NCBI GenBank assembly: GCA_025774545.1
Contig: JALGVU010000003.1
Coordinates: 1-53,498 of the forward strand
DNA length: 53,498 nt
Source: a bacterium
GTDB lineage: Bacteria; Joyebacterota; Joyebacteria; Joyebacterales; Joyebacteraceae
Direction of reading: 5' to 3'
Below the pieces are notes generated by a model. That model was not told where the DNA came from and did not search any database. It saw only the letters and a list, made by a program, of their open reading frames with translations. Made by a program: the position numbers and the translations under genes. Below, in pieces: positions 39,501 through 47,596 of this stretch. Every line of letters begins with the position of its first letter. Position 1 is the first letter of the stretch.

Positions 39501-39789
39501 TGCTCCGCGAGTCGGTGTCGGGCTGGAACTGGACGCGCAGGGCCAGGAGCCGGACGGTCGTTCGTCCGGCCCGCTCGCGGCCCCTCGCCCGGGCGCGCTC
39601 GATGGCAGTCACACGGGGAAGATCGTCCTCGAAGATCTTCTTCACGACCGCGGCCGACTCGGCGGTCGGCGCATCGGACTTCCGACAGACGAGACGCGTT
39701 CCGCCCCACGCGGCGCACGATGCGAGCACGATGAGGAAAACGACCGGGGCCACGAAGACCTTGAGGCCCCGGAGGGGAGTCCTTGTCAT
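36577..39789 (-). CDS. secreted M6-type metalloprotease with FG-GAP propeller and sorting-domain-like C-terminus
   Basis: This protein of about 1070 residues has a signal peptide (residues 8-30, FVAPVVFLIVLASCAAWG). An M6 (immune-inhibitor-A-like) peptidase domain carries the zinc motif H270-E271-VG-H274 with third ligand candidate D280 (LPDLYN). A beta-propeller holds six or more Asp-rich calcium-type loops (DLDGDGEGEVVVA, DIDGDGDREVIVA, DLDGDGLDEIV, DFDDDGEVDVLAA). A C-terminal FlgD-like/T9SS-type domain (YCYPNPAKGSDLTVRVYL ... VKIFDVTGQIVDSF) ends in KVAVVR. PorU and PorV are encoded just upstream, so it is a probable type IX cargo. AGAGAGG precedes the ATG; upstream in-frame codons are translated repeat DNA. 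Confidence 0.88.
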   Translation of the reverse strand: MTRTPLRGLKVFVAPVVFLIVLASCAAWGGTRLVCRKSDAPTAESAAVVKKIFEDDLPRVTAIERARARGRERAGRTTVRLLALRVQFQPDTDSRSTGDGTFDYSEYVEGIFDAPPHDREYFDLHMTALKNYYESVSYGRLTVEYDVMPDEAEAGYELPHDMGYYHDYSEQQVWYVSQVETFIRDAFAAADTTDTIDFSQYDGYIVFHAGADWQSDILLNSPFDLPSAHISLGDSISVNDGAWAVWESAIMPETSSQDGITIALNGTLAHEVGHILGLPDLYNTFNFFPAVGYWDIMDSGGRIGMNTAWGYAYGLLPAAPCAWQKELMGWLDPVVLLDDAEDVEVKGSVLRGDGYRLYKIPVTSDEYFLIENRLDDIYHPVQDTLGPIVVIEQERGVVLGPVDPGCTEEICPVNHEYDFLLPGPGMMIWHIDDTRAIPGLLPWNTVNYDRHRRGVAIEEADGIMDLGDIGSFYWTGSAWDPFYAQNNDTFSWDTYPSTDTNLGGKTYLSITNISSAPDSIMTMDVSFDRWKDGWPVDLDEPIGRAAPRVADLDGDGEGEVVVATAGGNVYAWHADGSPVVPLCGAWGHFAQVPGGISRTPAVADIDGDGDREVIVAADCGSLYVWDHEDVDLDGLADPVAAGFPVAIGGPASSSPLAADLDPRPGLEVAVASVGGFITIVDAEGLHVGASPYSFGHLVLNEVTLAAGDLDGDGLDEIVTSTTNRGWVAALNADGTSLPGWPVTVPSWTEGTAGIVLGDLDRAADRRPEVVAVGSTGEVHAWDRRGDELPGFPVDLESEVTARAALGDLDGDGSLEIIVPAGRSRVVGIRANGTLVENWPLAVDPGDSVAAAKSSPLIGDFDDDGEVDVLAAGIGGNVFAWGGVSGDLVPGWPLSSDASLGSPWIGDVEADGEIDVLVAGGGNRVLFYRMPYDHAPGNIVWSTEAGTPAGTGCYPDALLPDPFEESPGLLAAERTYCYPNPAKGSDLTVRVYLEERADVEVKIFDVTGQIVDSFEVSGDPTVNEIVWDTDDIASGLYIVRVEASVALGTTSLSGLPERRSEVQIMKVAVVR

Positions 39790-39838
39790 GGCAGGAGCAC
39801 CTCTCTGAATCGGCCCGCCCACGTCACCGAGAACCCCA

Positions 39839-40025
39839 CCCTGAAGGGTCGCAGTCAGGGAGAAACCGTGAACCGCGCCCTGGAGGGCCGCGGTCAGGGT
39901 GAAGCCGCGCACGCACGCCCTGGAAGGTCGCGGCCAGGGAGAAACCGTGAACCGCGCCCTGGAAGGCCGCGGCCATGGTGAAACCGCACACGTGCTCCCT
40001 AGAAGGTCGCGGTCAGGGAGAACCG
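39839..40025 (-). repeat. 39/40-bp tandem repeat, five units, beginning in the 3' end of porV
   Basis: Units start (plus strand) at 39839, 39878, 39918, 39957 and 39997, alternating 39 and 40 bp. Odd and even units resemble one another more closely, so the array is built of 79-bp dimers. The unit at 39997 contains the porV 3' end (FSLTATF-stop). In the other units the TAG is CAG. Units with CCCTGG and CCAGGG ends can fold a 6-bp hairpin with a 10-base loop. The array fills most of the 209-base gap between porV and the M6 protease gene. Confidence 0.88.
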
Positions 40026-40985
40026 GAACGGCCGCTTGAGCCCCTCGGCCTGCGGCACGTTGGCCACGTCGAGCGCCCAGTTCCTGATCTTGAATCCCAT
40101 GCCGAACGCGAAGTCCTTGACCTCGCCGTCCTCGTCGTAGACGTACCCCCCGCGAAGCGCGAAGAGGTCGTAGTAGCGGTACTCGGCACCGACGTCGAGG
40201 ATCACGCCGATCGTCGGATCGCCGATGTCCTCCACGATGACCATCGACTTGTTGTACTCGACGCAGACGAGGAGGTGGTTCATCTCGTTCTCGAGGACCC
40301 TGTACGCGACGCCGAGCTTGAGGTTCCTCGGAAGCGGGTCCGACTGCTCCTCGTCGATGTAGGCGATCTTCGGACCGACGTGCTGTATGGTGGCGCCCAC
40401 GCGGAGCCTGTCTCCCATCATGCGGTAGAGGACGCCGAAATCGGCGGCGAACGTGGAGCCCGCGCCCTTCTGCTGATCCTGTGTGAACTGCGCCGGCGCG
40501 AGGTCGACGTAGACGAACTTGAGATTGAGCCCCACGGCCAGGTTCTCGCCGATCGTGGTTCCGTAGGCCACGGACGGAATCACCTCGTACGAGCTGAACT
40601 CGCCAATCGGGTCGGGGCTGTCCGGGTTTGTGGCGACCTGCTTCCCGTAGGTCAGGTAGATGACCGACGCGCCGATCGTGCCGAGCCCCTCCACGCGCTG
40701 GGCGTAGGCCGCGTACTCGTAGTACACGTCGTCCCAGTCCGGTACGAGCTGCGTGTGCATCAGCGTGAGGTTGTACTGGGCCTCGAGGAAACCGAGTCCC
40801 GCGGGGTTCCAGGAGACCGCGCTCGCGTCCTCGGCCACGGCGACGTAGCAGTCGCCCATGCCCGCGGGCCTGGCGCCCGGCTGGATGTAGAGCGACTGCG
40901 CCCCGCCGATCGAAACCTGAGCTCCGGCCGCCCCCGCCAGCGCGACAACGAGGAGCATCGTGATCGCAACTCTCGCCTTCAGCAT
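39999..40985 (-). CDS. porV: PorV/LptO-like outer-membrane protein (type IX secretion)
   Basis: This 328-residue protein has a signal peptide (ARVAITMLLVVALAGAAGAQ) and the characteristic opening of the PorV/PorQ/UPF0164 family: LYIQPGARPAGMGDCYVAVAEDASAVSWNPAGLG. Barrel strands to the C-terminal FRFSLTATF follow. In Bacteroidota PorV is the 14-stranded shuttle that takes cargo from the SprA translocon to the PorU attachment complex. It lies 38 bases downstream of the PorU-like gene, which supports the assignment. The start at 40985 has AAAGGAG 12 bases upstream. PorQ-like or general UPF0164 function is the alternative. Confidence 0.8.
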   Translation of the reverse strand: MLKARVAITMLLVVALAGAAGAQVSIGGAQSLYIQPGARPAGMGDCYVAVAEDASAVSWNPAGLGFLEAQYNLTLMHTQLVPDWDDVYYEYAAYAQRVEGLGTIGASVIYLTYGKQVATNPDSPDPIGEFSSYEVIPSVAYGTTIGENLAVGLNLKFVYVDLAPAQFTQDQQKGAGSTFAADFGVLYRMMGDRLRVGATIQHVGPKIAYIDEEQSDPLPRNLKLGVAYRVLENEMNHLLVCVEYNKSMVIVEDIGDPTIGVILDVGAEYRYYDLFALRGGYVYDEDGEVKDFAFGMGFKIRNWALDVANVPQAEGLKRPFRFSLTATF

Positions 40986-41023
40986 CTCTCGTGCTTCTCC
41001 TTTCGGGTCTCTCACCAGAGAAG

Positions 41024-44000
41024 CTACCTCATGACGACCGCTCGACCGATGGCCTCGGCCCTGTCGCCGCGGTACGTCAACGAGGTCGCTTGTATCCTAT
41101 AGAGGTAGACGCCGTTCGCCAGCTCGTCGTTCTGCTGGTCGCGGCCGTCCCAGTACACTTGGTTCGCCCCCGGCGACGCGACGATGTCGTCGATCGTCCG
41201 GATGAGCCGCCCTCCGACCGTGAACACGTCGATCCTGACCTCAGCGGCGACCGGCAATTGGAAAAGGATGGTCGTCCCCTCGTCCCCGCCGTCGGGGAAC
41301 GGGTTCGGGCTCGAGGCGACGCTCCTGATCTTGAAGTCGGCCGACGAGACGACCTCGATCCACAAGTTCCGGGTCGTTCGATTCCCGATGTTGTCGGTCG
41401 CACCGACCGACAGCGTGTAGCCCCGGAAATCGAGCGCCGGCAGGGCGTACGTGATGATGCCGCTCTCGTGACTGCCGATGTCGTACAGGAACTCGTCCGT
41501 GATCACCGTCGTGTCGGGCTCGCCCTCGATCGTCAGAACGATGCCGTCGGCCGCGCGGCGGTCGACGAGATTGACGCCGTTGGGATCGTGGATCGTCACA
41601 GTGAATTCGCTCCCCGGAAGCACCGACGTGCTGCCGCCGTCGAATGAGATGTCGATCGACGGCCCCGTGGCATCGGTGACGTCGACGCTGTCGGCGATCG
41701 TGACGTTCTCGAGCGAGAACGCCCCGTCAACGTTCCCGTCGTAGAAGTAGCCCCGGATCCGGCCGTGACGACCCTCGCGCGCGAGAGTTGAGACGACGAA
41801 CTGCCCCGAGAATTCGCCGCCCGCGACCGAAACCGGCCCCACGAAGATCGTTTCGCCCGGAAGGTCGTAGTCGACGTGCGCGGGCGCGTGCTGCGGCCAT
41901 TCCTGGTCGTAGCCGCTCGTGTCGGCGCTGTCTGTGACCCAGAGGATTGCCACTCCTCCGAGCCCCTCCGTCTCGCCGGTGTTCTCTCCCGCGATCTCGA
42001 CGGTGTCCCGTCGCTTGAGGGGCAGAAGCCCATCGTCATCGATCTCACCCCCGCCCCGCGGGGCCGCCAGGGTGACCGCGGGATCGCCGACGAGGATGAA
42101 CCGCGTGTTGTTGAGCCAGTCGGAGTGATCGATGGCCGTCGTGATGAACCCGTTCTGGAACGCCTGTCCGATGTCGAGGACGGCCGCGGGGTCGACCTGC
42201 TGATGGCCGAACACGTACTTGAGGAACGAGCGGTTCAGCTCGGAGTTCTGACCCGCGCCGGAGTCCCTCGTGCTTCCGATCGAGGCGATCGTTCCTCCGA
42301 TCGGCGACTTCGCCAGGGCCTCCCCCAGCGAGTCTCCGGTCCGCTGGTCGAACTTGTTCAGGCGGCACGACGCCGCGAAGAAGAGAGGCAGCCGGTCGAT
42401 GTTGTGGAGACGGGGAATGTCGTCGAAGAGGAAGACGTTCTCGTGCGCCATCAGAAGCTCGTTGCCGTGCCCCGTGTAGTTCATGACGAGGGCGCCGTCG
42501 TTCCAGGCCTCGACGATGTCGGCGCGGGCGCCCGCCTTGTTGCCGACGGCGTCGTGGTCGTATTCCATCAGGAAGATCTTCCTGCGGTCGATCGGCCACG
42601 GGAGAACCAGATCGTCGATCATCTCGGCCTGGACGGTGTGATAGTACTCTGGGTTGCCGATCGGCTGGCCGTCGCCGTCGAGCCCCTTGAACTCGTCGTC
42701 GGCGACCAGCATGACGGTGTTCTTCCAGAGGCCCGGCTCGAGCTCGGTGTCGTAGTGTTCGATCTTGTCGATCATCGTCGCCGCTTCGCCCGCGGTCGTG
42801 ACGGGCAGCCGTCCGAGCGCCATGGCCGGATCGTACTCGTAGTCCTCGAACCCAACGAACCAGAGGTCGGTCGGCCAGTGCAGGGCGCCCGTGTAGTACG
42901 TCGGAACGAGACACGGTGAGCTCGTCGCCTGATACTGGCGGTAGTCGGACGACGCGTCGCCCAGGAGCAGAACGTGCGTCGGAGGAACGTCCCAGCTGTC
43001 CCAGACGTGCATCAGGTAGTTCCGGATCGCCGTCGGGTCGACGACCCCCCACGAGAACTCGTCGTAGACGTCGGACAGACGAACGAGCTGGACGGAGAAG
43101 CCGCCGCCAGAGGACGACTGGCGGTGGCTCTTCAGGCGGGCGCCGGCGTCGTGGAAGTCGTCGTGGGCGATGATCATGTAATCCGCGCTCCCGGGAGGGC
43201 GAAGATCACCGAAGTCGTCGACCTCGATCGTCGGACGCATGTGCCCGACGTCGGAAACGACCACGTAGGCGGCCGTGTCCGCGACCTCGTCCTGGAAGGT
43301 GAGCCGGCCGTCCGTGAGCGTGACGCCGGGGACGGTGCGAAGCGTGAACTTGTCGATCACCTTGTACGCGGCGCCTGCCGTGCCGTCGAAGCCGTCGACC
43401 GAGTAGTCGACGATCCCCGTCCGTCCCGAGCTCCCGAAGCGCAGCTGAGCGTCGACGGCGGAGAGCTCCCGCCAGTACTCGAGCTCGTACCAGTCGATGA
43501 GAATGTGGTCGCGCTCGGTGAGCGGATCGGCGCGGGGAACGTGGATCTCGAGCGTGTTGTACTGAGGCTCGGTCCGCATGGGAAGCCCGTCTTCCTCGAA
43601 GACGTAGCGGCTGTAGCCGTCCCACTCCGCGACGTGCGCCAGCGTGCCGTTCAGGGTGAACTCCGTGCGGTGGTCCGGGTGGCCGCCCTCACTCGAGTTA
43701 CCGTCGACGCGGACCCTCAGGAGTCCCGTGGAGTCGGTCACGATGTGGCTGAAGTGCCCGTGAACGAACTCCCCGAAGTCGGCGACGATCTGCTCCGCGT
43801 GGAAGTAGTCGCTCTCGGGGATCCGGTCGCTCTGCATCTGTAGCCAGTACCAGCTGTCGCCGCGGCCCTCGAACTCGAAGACGTTGCCCTCGAGGTGCGC
43901 CCTCGCGCGGTAGTCGGCGGCGGGGATGGGGGTCGGCGAGGACTGGAGATCGTCCTCGGCCATCCTCCTCGGCGGATCGGTGAATCCCGACGGAGTCCCC

Positions 44001-45079
44001 TCGTTCTCCCAGGTGAGCCAGTAGACGTTGTCGTTCGCGTAGCTGTTCTCGTGAAACGGCTCGTTGGCGCCCTCGATCCCGAGCTCGTCGACCCAGCCGT
44101 CGACGTCCAGGCCGTAGAAGACCACGCCGTCGCCGGGATCGAACGTGCCGTCGCCGTCACCCTCGACGTCCACGGCGCACTCCTCCATCCAGGTCGGCCT
44201 CGGGTCGCCCACCAGGGCCGGCAGCGAGATGCCGCCTCCGGAGAACACGCGAACGGTCCCAGGGTCGATCAGATCAGCGTCGACTCCGACGGCCGCGAGG
44301 TCGCCGTGGTCGACCCGGTAGAGACCGGTCTCTTCGAGCGTCAGCTTGACCCAATTGGAGGACGTCGTGAAGTAGTCGTCGCGTCCTGGAACGCGCCGCT
44401 CGACCCGCCCGCGCCGCCACGCCCGCCCGCTCTCGTAGTTCGCGAGAAGCGACTCGAGCATGCGCTCGCGCCGCGGCAGGTCCGAGGAACGCGGCGACTG
44501 CCTCTTGATGCCCTGGAACGTCAGGGCGACCTCGATCGATCGGTGGCTCAGGAGGAGTTCCTCCTGTGGATTCGTCTGGCAGGGGTAGATCGCGACCGCG
44601 ACCGTCCGCTGCGTCGTCGTCCAGCGCGGACCGGACATGGTCGCCGCCTCGCGGGGCCAGAGGCCCTCCTCGCGATACGGCCCACCCTCGACATACACGT
44701 ACTCCGAGAGCCCTCCCCCCTCGACCGACAGAACGGACGGCGACGGTACGACGCGGACCCCCGACTCGGTCACGGTGCCATCGACCGAGACTCGGAAGTT
44801 GACGCGCTCGCAGTCAGGGATCGCGACCCTCACCCGCACGACCGGCAGCGCGGGCGCCCCCGGCACGCTCGCGACGTCGGCCCCGTCGATCGTCACCCCG
44901 GTGTACTCGCGATCACCGATGCGAAGGACGCGCGTCGAGAGCCGGCCGGACTCGTATCTCAGGATCACTCCGTCCTCGCTCGAGGACACGAGCTCGACCG
45001 CTCTCTCCTCCCTGGCCTCCGTGGGGGGAACCGCGGCGATGAAGAGAACCGCGATGATGAGGAAGGCCGCGCGTGTCAT
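41024..45079 (-). CDS. porU: PorU-like type IX secretion C25 sortase
   Basis: This 1351-residue protein has a signal peptide (AAFLIIAVLFIAAVPPTEA). A long N-terminal beta region (30-620) precedes a caspase-like C25 (gingipain family) domain with catalytic H871 in MNYTGHGNE and C905 in FFAASC. The 34-residue spacing is close to the 33 of gingipain RgpB. An Ig-like region follows. The C-terminal FlgD-like/T9SS domain (SSPNPFPDGGDEGTTI ... VYLYRIQA) ends in RAVVMR. In Bacteroidota PorU removes the cargo's C-terminal signal and attaches cargo to surface lipid, and it also keeps its own such domain. A C25 cargo protease is the alternative, but adjacency to porV favours PorU. Confidence 0.85.
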   Translation of the reverse strand: MTRAAFLIIAVLFIAAVPPTEAREERAVELVSSSEDGVILRYESGRLSTRVLRIGDREYTGVTIDGADVASVPGAPALPVVRVRVAIPDCERVNFRVSVDGTVTESGVRVVPSPSVLSVEGGGLSEYVYVEGGPYREEGLWPREAATMSGPRWTTTQRTVAVAIYPCQTNPQEELLLSHRSIEVALTFQGIKRQSPRSSDLPRRERMLESLLANYESGRAWRRGRVERRVPGRDDYFTTSSNWVKLTLEETGLYRVDHGDLAAVGVDADLIDPGTVRVFSGGGISLPALVGDPRPTWMEECAVDVEGDGDGTFDPGDGVVFYGLDVDGWVDELGIEGANEPFHENSYANDNVYWLTWENEGTPSGFTDPPRRMAEDDLQSSPTPIPAADYRARAHLEGNVFEFEGRGDSWYWLQMQSDRIPESDYFHAEQIVADFGEFVHGHFSHIVTDSTGLLRVRVDGNSSEGGHPDHRTEFTLNGTLAHVAEWDGYSRYVFEEDGLPMRTEPQYNTLEIHVPRADPLTERDHILIDWYELEYWRELSAVDAQLRFGSSGRTGIVDYSVDGFDGTAGAAYKVIDKFTLRTVPGVTLTDGRLTFQDEVADTAAYVVVSDVGHMRPTIEVDDFGDLRPPGSADYMIIAHDDFHDAGARLKSHRQSSSGGGFSVQLVRLSDVYDEFSWGVVDPTAIRNYLMHVWDSWDVPPTHVLLLGDASSDYRQYQATSSPCLVPTYYTGALHWPTDLWFVGFEDYEYDPAMALGRLPVTTAGEAATMIDKIEHYDTELEPGLWKNTVMLVADDEFKGLDGDGQPIGNPEYYHTVQAEMIDDLVLPWPIDRRKIFLMEYDHDAVGNKAGARADIVEAWNDGALVMNYTGHGNELLMAHENVFLFDDIPRLHNIDRLPLFFAASCRLNKFDQRTGDSLGEALAKSPIGGTIASIGSTRDSGAGQNSELNRSFLKYVFGHQQVDPAAVLDIGQAFQNGFITTAIDHSDWLNNTRFILVGDPAVTLAAPRGGGEIDDDGLLPLKRRDTVEIAGENTGETEGLGGVAILWVTDSADTSGYDQEWPQHAPAHVDYDLPGETIFVGPVSVAGGEFSGQFVVSTLAREGRHGRIRGYFYDGNVDGAFSLENVTIADSVDVTDATGPSIDISFDGGSTSVLPGSEFTVTIHDPNGVNLVDRRAADGIVLTIEGEPDTTVITDEFLYDIGSHESGIITYALPALDFRGYTLSVGATDNIGNRTTRNLWIEVVSSADFKIRSVASSPNPFPDGGDEGTTILFQLPVAAEVRIDVFTVGGRLIRTIDDIVASPGANQVYWDGRDQQNDELANGVYLYRIQATSLTYRGDRAEAIGRAVVMR

Positions 45080-45088
45080 CCGTCCTCC

Positions 45089-45544
45089 TTAGGCAGTTGC
45101 CCCAGTGAAGGCGCAGCTGATGTCGCTTCTGTTCATGATCCCGACGAGCCTGCCCTCACCGTCGACCACGGGTATGAGCACGAGCTTACGATTCAGCATG
45201 AGCGCGGCGACCTTCATGATCGACGTCTCCGGTCCGACGACCACGGGATCGGCGACCATCACGTCCTCGGCCAGAAACAGCGACGGCTCGATCTCGGCCA
45301 TCGTCTGAGCCTCGATCGCGCCGAGATCGTCGAGGAAGGCGAGCTCATCGAACATCGAGAGGTAGTGAGGGATGAAGATGTTGATGAGCTCCTCATGCGT
45401 GACGACGCCCAGGAGGCGCCGCTCGTCGTCCACAACGGGGACGCCGGTTATGCGGTGTCTCTTCATGGTTGACGCGATCTCCGCCACGTTCGCGGCCCGT
45501 CCCACCGTGATTACGTCGGTCGTCATGTAGTTGCGGGCCTTCAT
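45089..45544 (-). CDS. CBS-domain-pair protein
   Basis: This 151-residue protein consists of two CBS domains: MTTDVITVGRAANVAEIASTMKRHRITGVPVVD (4-55) and MVADPVVVGPETSIMKVAALMLNRKLVLIPVVDGEGRLVGIMNRSDI (about 95-145). Paired CBS modules bind adenosine nucleotides and act as energy-state sensors. As a free-standing protein its partner is unknown. Linked CBS and PTS-EIIA genes, as here (100 bases from the EIIA-like gene), suggest regulatory use. It ends 9 bases before porU, whose AAGGAGG site overlaps its stop codon. Confidence 0.88.
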   Translation of the reverse strand: MKARNYMTTDVITVGRAANVAEIASTMKRHRITGVPVVDDERRLLGVVTHEELINIFIPHYLSMFDELAFLDDLGAIEAQTMAEIEPSLFLAEDVMVADPVVVGPETSIMKVAALMLNRKLVLIPVVDGEGRLVGIMNRSDISCAFTGATA

Positions 45545-45585
45545 GCTCCCCCCGCGTTCGGAGGCGGCCGGGAACCGGACCCCCG

Positions 45586-45643
45586 CGCCCCTCGGCGGAC
45601 GTGACTCCGCCCCTCGGCGGACGCGATCCTGAGCCCTCGGACG
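45586..45643 (-). repeat. 22-bp tandem repeat after the EIIA-like gene
   Basis: The 16-mer CGCCCCTCGGCGGACG occurs at 45586-45601 and 45608-45623 (22-bp period). A shortened third copy (GCCCTCGGACG, 45633-45643) touches the stop codon of the EIIA-like gene at 45645. Confidence 0.65.
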
Positions 45644-45644
45644 A

Positions 45645-46103
45645 TCAACCGACCGAGTCCAGAAGCGCGAGAACCTCAGCGACCGACTCCGTCTTCAGGA
45701 GAGACTCCCGATTCGCCTGGTCCTTCATGAGAAACGAGAGCCTGGCCATCAGGTTCAGATAGACCCGCGAGGGCTCCAGCTCACGAGGGGCCCCAATGAG
45801 AAATATGAGCCTCACGGGTTCGCTGTCAAGGGCACCGAAATCGACGTCCCCGGCCGCCCTGCCGAAGGCGAACACGACGCTCGAGACCGCCTCGCTCTTG
45901 GCGTGCGGGAACGCGACGCCGTAGCCGACGCCCGTCGTCACGAGTTCCTCCCTCGCGAGAACGTCGCGAAGGAGCGCGTCGCGGTCGGAGACGATCGGCG
46001 AAAGGCCCAGGAGCCCCGCCATCGATGCGATGACCTCTTCCTTGGTGCCGGGCGCGACCGCGAGGTCGATCAGCTTCGCGCCGGTGAATGAGGAGAGCTT
46101 CAA
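45645..46103 (-). CDS. PTS EIIA type-2-like regulatory protein (PtsN/FruA-EIIA domain)
   Basis: This 152-residue protein corresponds to the PTS EIIA-2 fold, with the phosphorylatable H67 in GVGYGVAFPHAKSE. Other family features are the REELVTTGVG strand before it, VRLIFLIGAPRE, and YLNLMARLSFLMKD near the end. Stand-alone EIIA proteins of this class act in regulation (nitrogen/potassium-type PTS) rather than sugar uptake. The start is TTG with AGGAG 10 bases upstream. It lies 26 bases after the membrane protein gene. No EI or HPr gene is nearby. Confidence 0.88.
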   Translation of the reverse strand: MKLSSFTGAKLIDLAVAPGTKEEVIASMAGLLGLSPIVSDRDALLRDVLAREELVTTGVGYGVAFPHAKSEAVSSVVFAFGRAAGDVDFGALDSEPVRLIFLIGAPRELEPSRVYLNLMARLSFLMKDQANRESLLKTESVAEVLALLDSVG

Positions 46104-46129
46104 GGGTCACGAACTCCTGTCTCTTGGGC

Positions 46130-46552
46130 TCAGGCGACCAGGTTCCGGGCCGCCACGAGGAGCGCGACGGCGACGATGCCGACCTGCCACCAAGCGTGCC
46201 GCGCGGGAAGCGTCCTCCCGTGCGGAACGAATCTGCGGAGCCACGGGGCGTGCCCCGGGAACATCTTCCGTCTCGCCGGGAGCAGGCCCATCCGCCAGAA
46301 GAGGTTCTCGACGTCGGGCACCGCTCCACCGACGGCGCCCCAGAACGCGGTCGTGTGGCCCATACCTGCGACGAGCATGGCACCGAAGGCCACGGCGACG
46401 ACCGTCACCTCGAGCCACGTCTTCTCGTACTCGGAGTGGGGGATCACGTCGAGCGGAATGTGGCTCAGGAGACCGAGCGTGAACGCTGCTCCCCTCCCCC
46501 CCACGAACGACCCGACGGCCGCGCCGACCGCCATGTGGACGAGGACGGTCAC
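46130..46552 (-). CDS. small integral membrane protein, YdjM/DUF457-like
   Basis: This 140-residue protein has three hydrophobic segments (about 4-30, 48-68, 118-139). It carries paired metal-ligand-like motifs GLLSHIPLDVIPH (His29 region) and GGAVPDVENLFW. This resembles membrane-bound 'metal-dependent hydrolase' proteins of the YdjM/DUF457 type, whose activity is unproven. The start is GTG. The ribosome site AAGGAGGTC overlaps the end of accA, which stops 4 bases upstream, so translation is coupled to accA. Confidence 0.65.
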   Translation of the reverse strand: MTVLVHMAVGAAVGSFVGGRGAAFTLGLLSHIPLDVIPHSEYEKTWLEVTVVAVAFGAMLVAGMGHTTAFWGAVGGAVPDVENLFWRMGLLPARRKMFPGHAPWLRRFVPHGRTLPARHAWWQVGIVAVALLVAARNLVA

Positions 46553-46556
46553 CGCG

Positions 46557-47513
46557 TCAGACCTCCTTGAACTCCCCCATGGCCATCAGCCTCGCGAGCC
46601 GCTTCCGCACGAGCTCCTCGGGACTCATCGCCTCGAGATCCGAGAGATGCCGGGCGATCGCCTCGCCCACGGCGCGAGCCGCGCGCTCCGGATCCCGGTG
46701 CGCGCCGCCGGCCGGTTCGGGGACGATCTCGTCGATGACCCCGAGTCCCATCAGGTCGTTCGCGGTGATCTTCATCGCCTCGGCGGCCTGCTGGGCGCGG
46801 GCCGCGTCCCTGAAGAGGATCGAGGCGCACCCCTCGGGAGAGATCACCGAGTAGATCGCGTACTCGAGCATCAGGACGCGGTCGCCGACCCCGATGCCCA
46901 GGGCGCCGCCGCTCCCGCCCTCGCCGATCACGACGACGACGATCGGAACGGGCAGCCGGGACATCTCGTGGAGGTTGTACGCGATCGCCTCCGCCTGGCC
47001 GCGTTCCTCGGCCCCGATGCCGGGATACGCGCCGGGCGTGTCGACGAACGTGATGATCGGCCGGCCGAACTTCCCCGCCAGCGACATGAGCCTCAGAGCC
47101 TTCCGGTAGCCCTCCGGGTGAGCCATCCCGAAGTTCCGCCGGATGTTCTCCTTCGTGTCACGCCCCTTCTGGTGCCCGACGATGACCACCTTGCGATCGC
47201 CGAAGAAGCCCAAGCCCCCCACCATGGCCTCGTCGTCTCCGAACCGCCTGTCGCCGTGCAGCTCGGTGAAGTCGACTCCGAGCATCCGGATGTAGTCGGC
47301 CGTGTACGGCCGCCGCGGGTGCCGCGCGATCTGCGTCACCTGCCAGCGCGTCAGCTTGCCGTAGATCTGCCGGCGGAGGTCCTCCGCCTTGGCCTCGAGC
47401 CGGTGGAGCTCCTTCGCCACGTCGATGTTCTGGCTGTCGGCGAAGCTCCTCAGCTCGTCGATCCTCTGCTCCAGCTCGAGAAGCGGCTTCTCGAACTCCA
47501 GCCACCCGGCCAT
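46557..47513 (-). CDS. accA: acetyl-CoA carboxylase carboxyltransferase subunit alpha
   Basis: This 318-residue subunit transfers carboxyl from biotin to acetyl-CoA, with AccD, in fatty acid synthesis. Signatures are the N-terminal helical [18 protein letters not shown], then [59 protein letters not shown], and the carboxyl-binding [15 protein letters not shown] with [16 protein letters not shown]. Length matches the family. GGAG lies 7 bases before the ATG. accD is not in the window. Confidence 0.97.
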   Translation of the reverse strand: MAGWLEFEKPLLELEQRIDELRSFADSQNIDVAKELHRLEAKAEDLRRQIYGKLTRWQVTQIARHPRRPYTADYIRMLGVDFTELHGDRRFGDDEAMVGGLGFFGDRKVVIVGHQKGRDTKENIRRNFGMAHPEGYRKALRLMSLAGKFGRPIITFVDTPGAYPGIGAEERGQAEAIAYNLHEMSRLPVPIVVVVIGEGGSGGALGIGVGDRVLMLEYAIYSVISPEGCASILFRDAARAQQAAEAMKITANDLMGLGVIDEIVPEPAGGAHRDPERAARAVGEAIARHLSDLEAMSPEELVRKRLARLMAMGEFKEV

Positions 47514-47596
47514 GTCGTTCTCCGTTCGTTTGGCGGGAGCGCCGCCGGCCGCCGCGCACAGAGGCGAAGGCACGACGCGGCGTCGCGCCGACCCCG

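Noticed and set aside
39839-40025. CRISPR array or phage attachment site
   Set aside because: The units are continuous, diverged and derived from the porV 3' end. No integrase or spacer-like unique segments are present.
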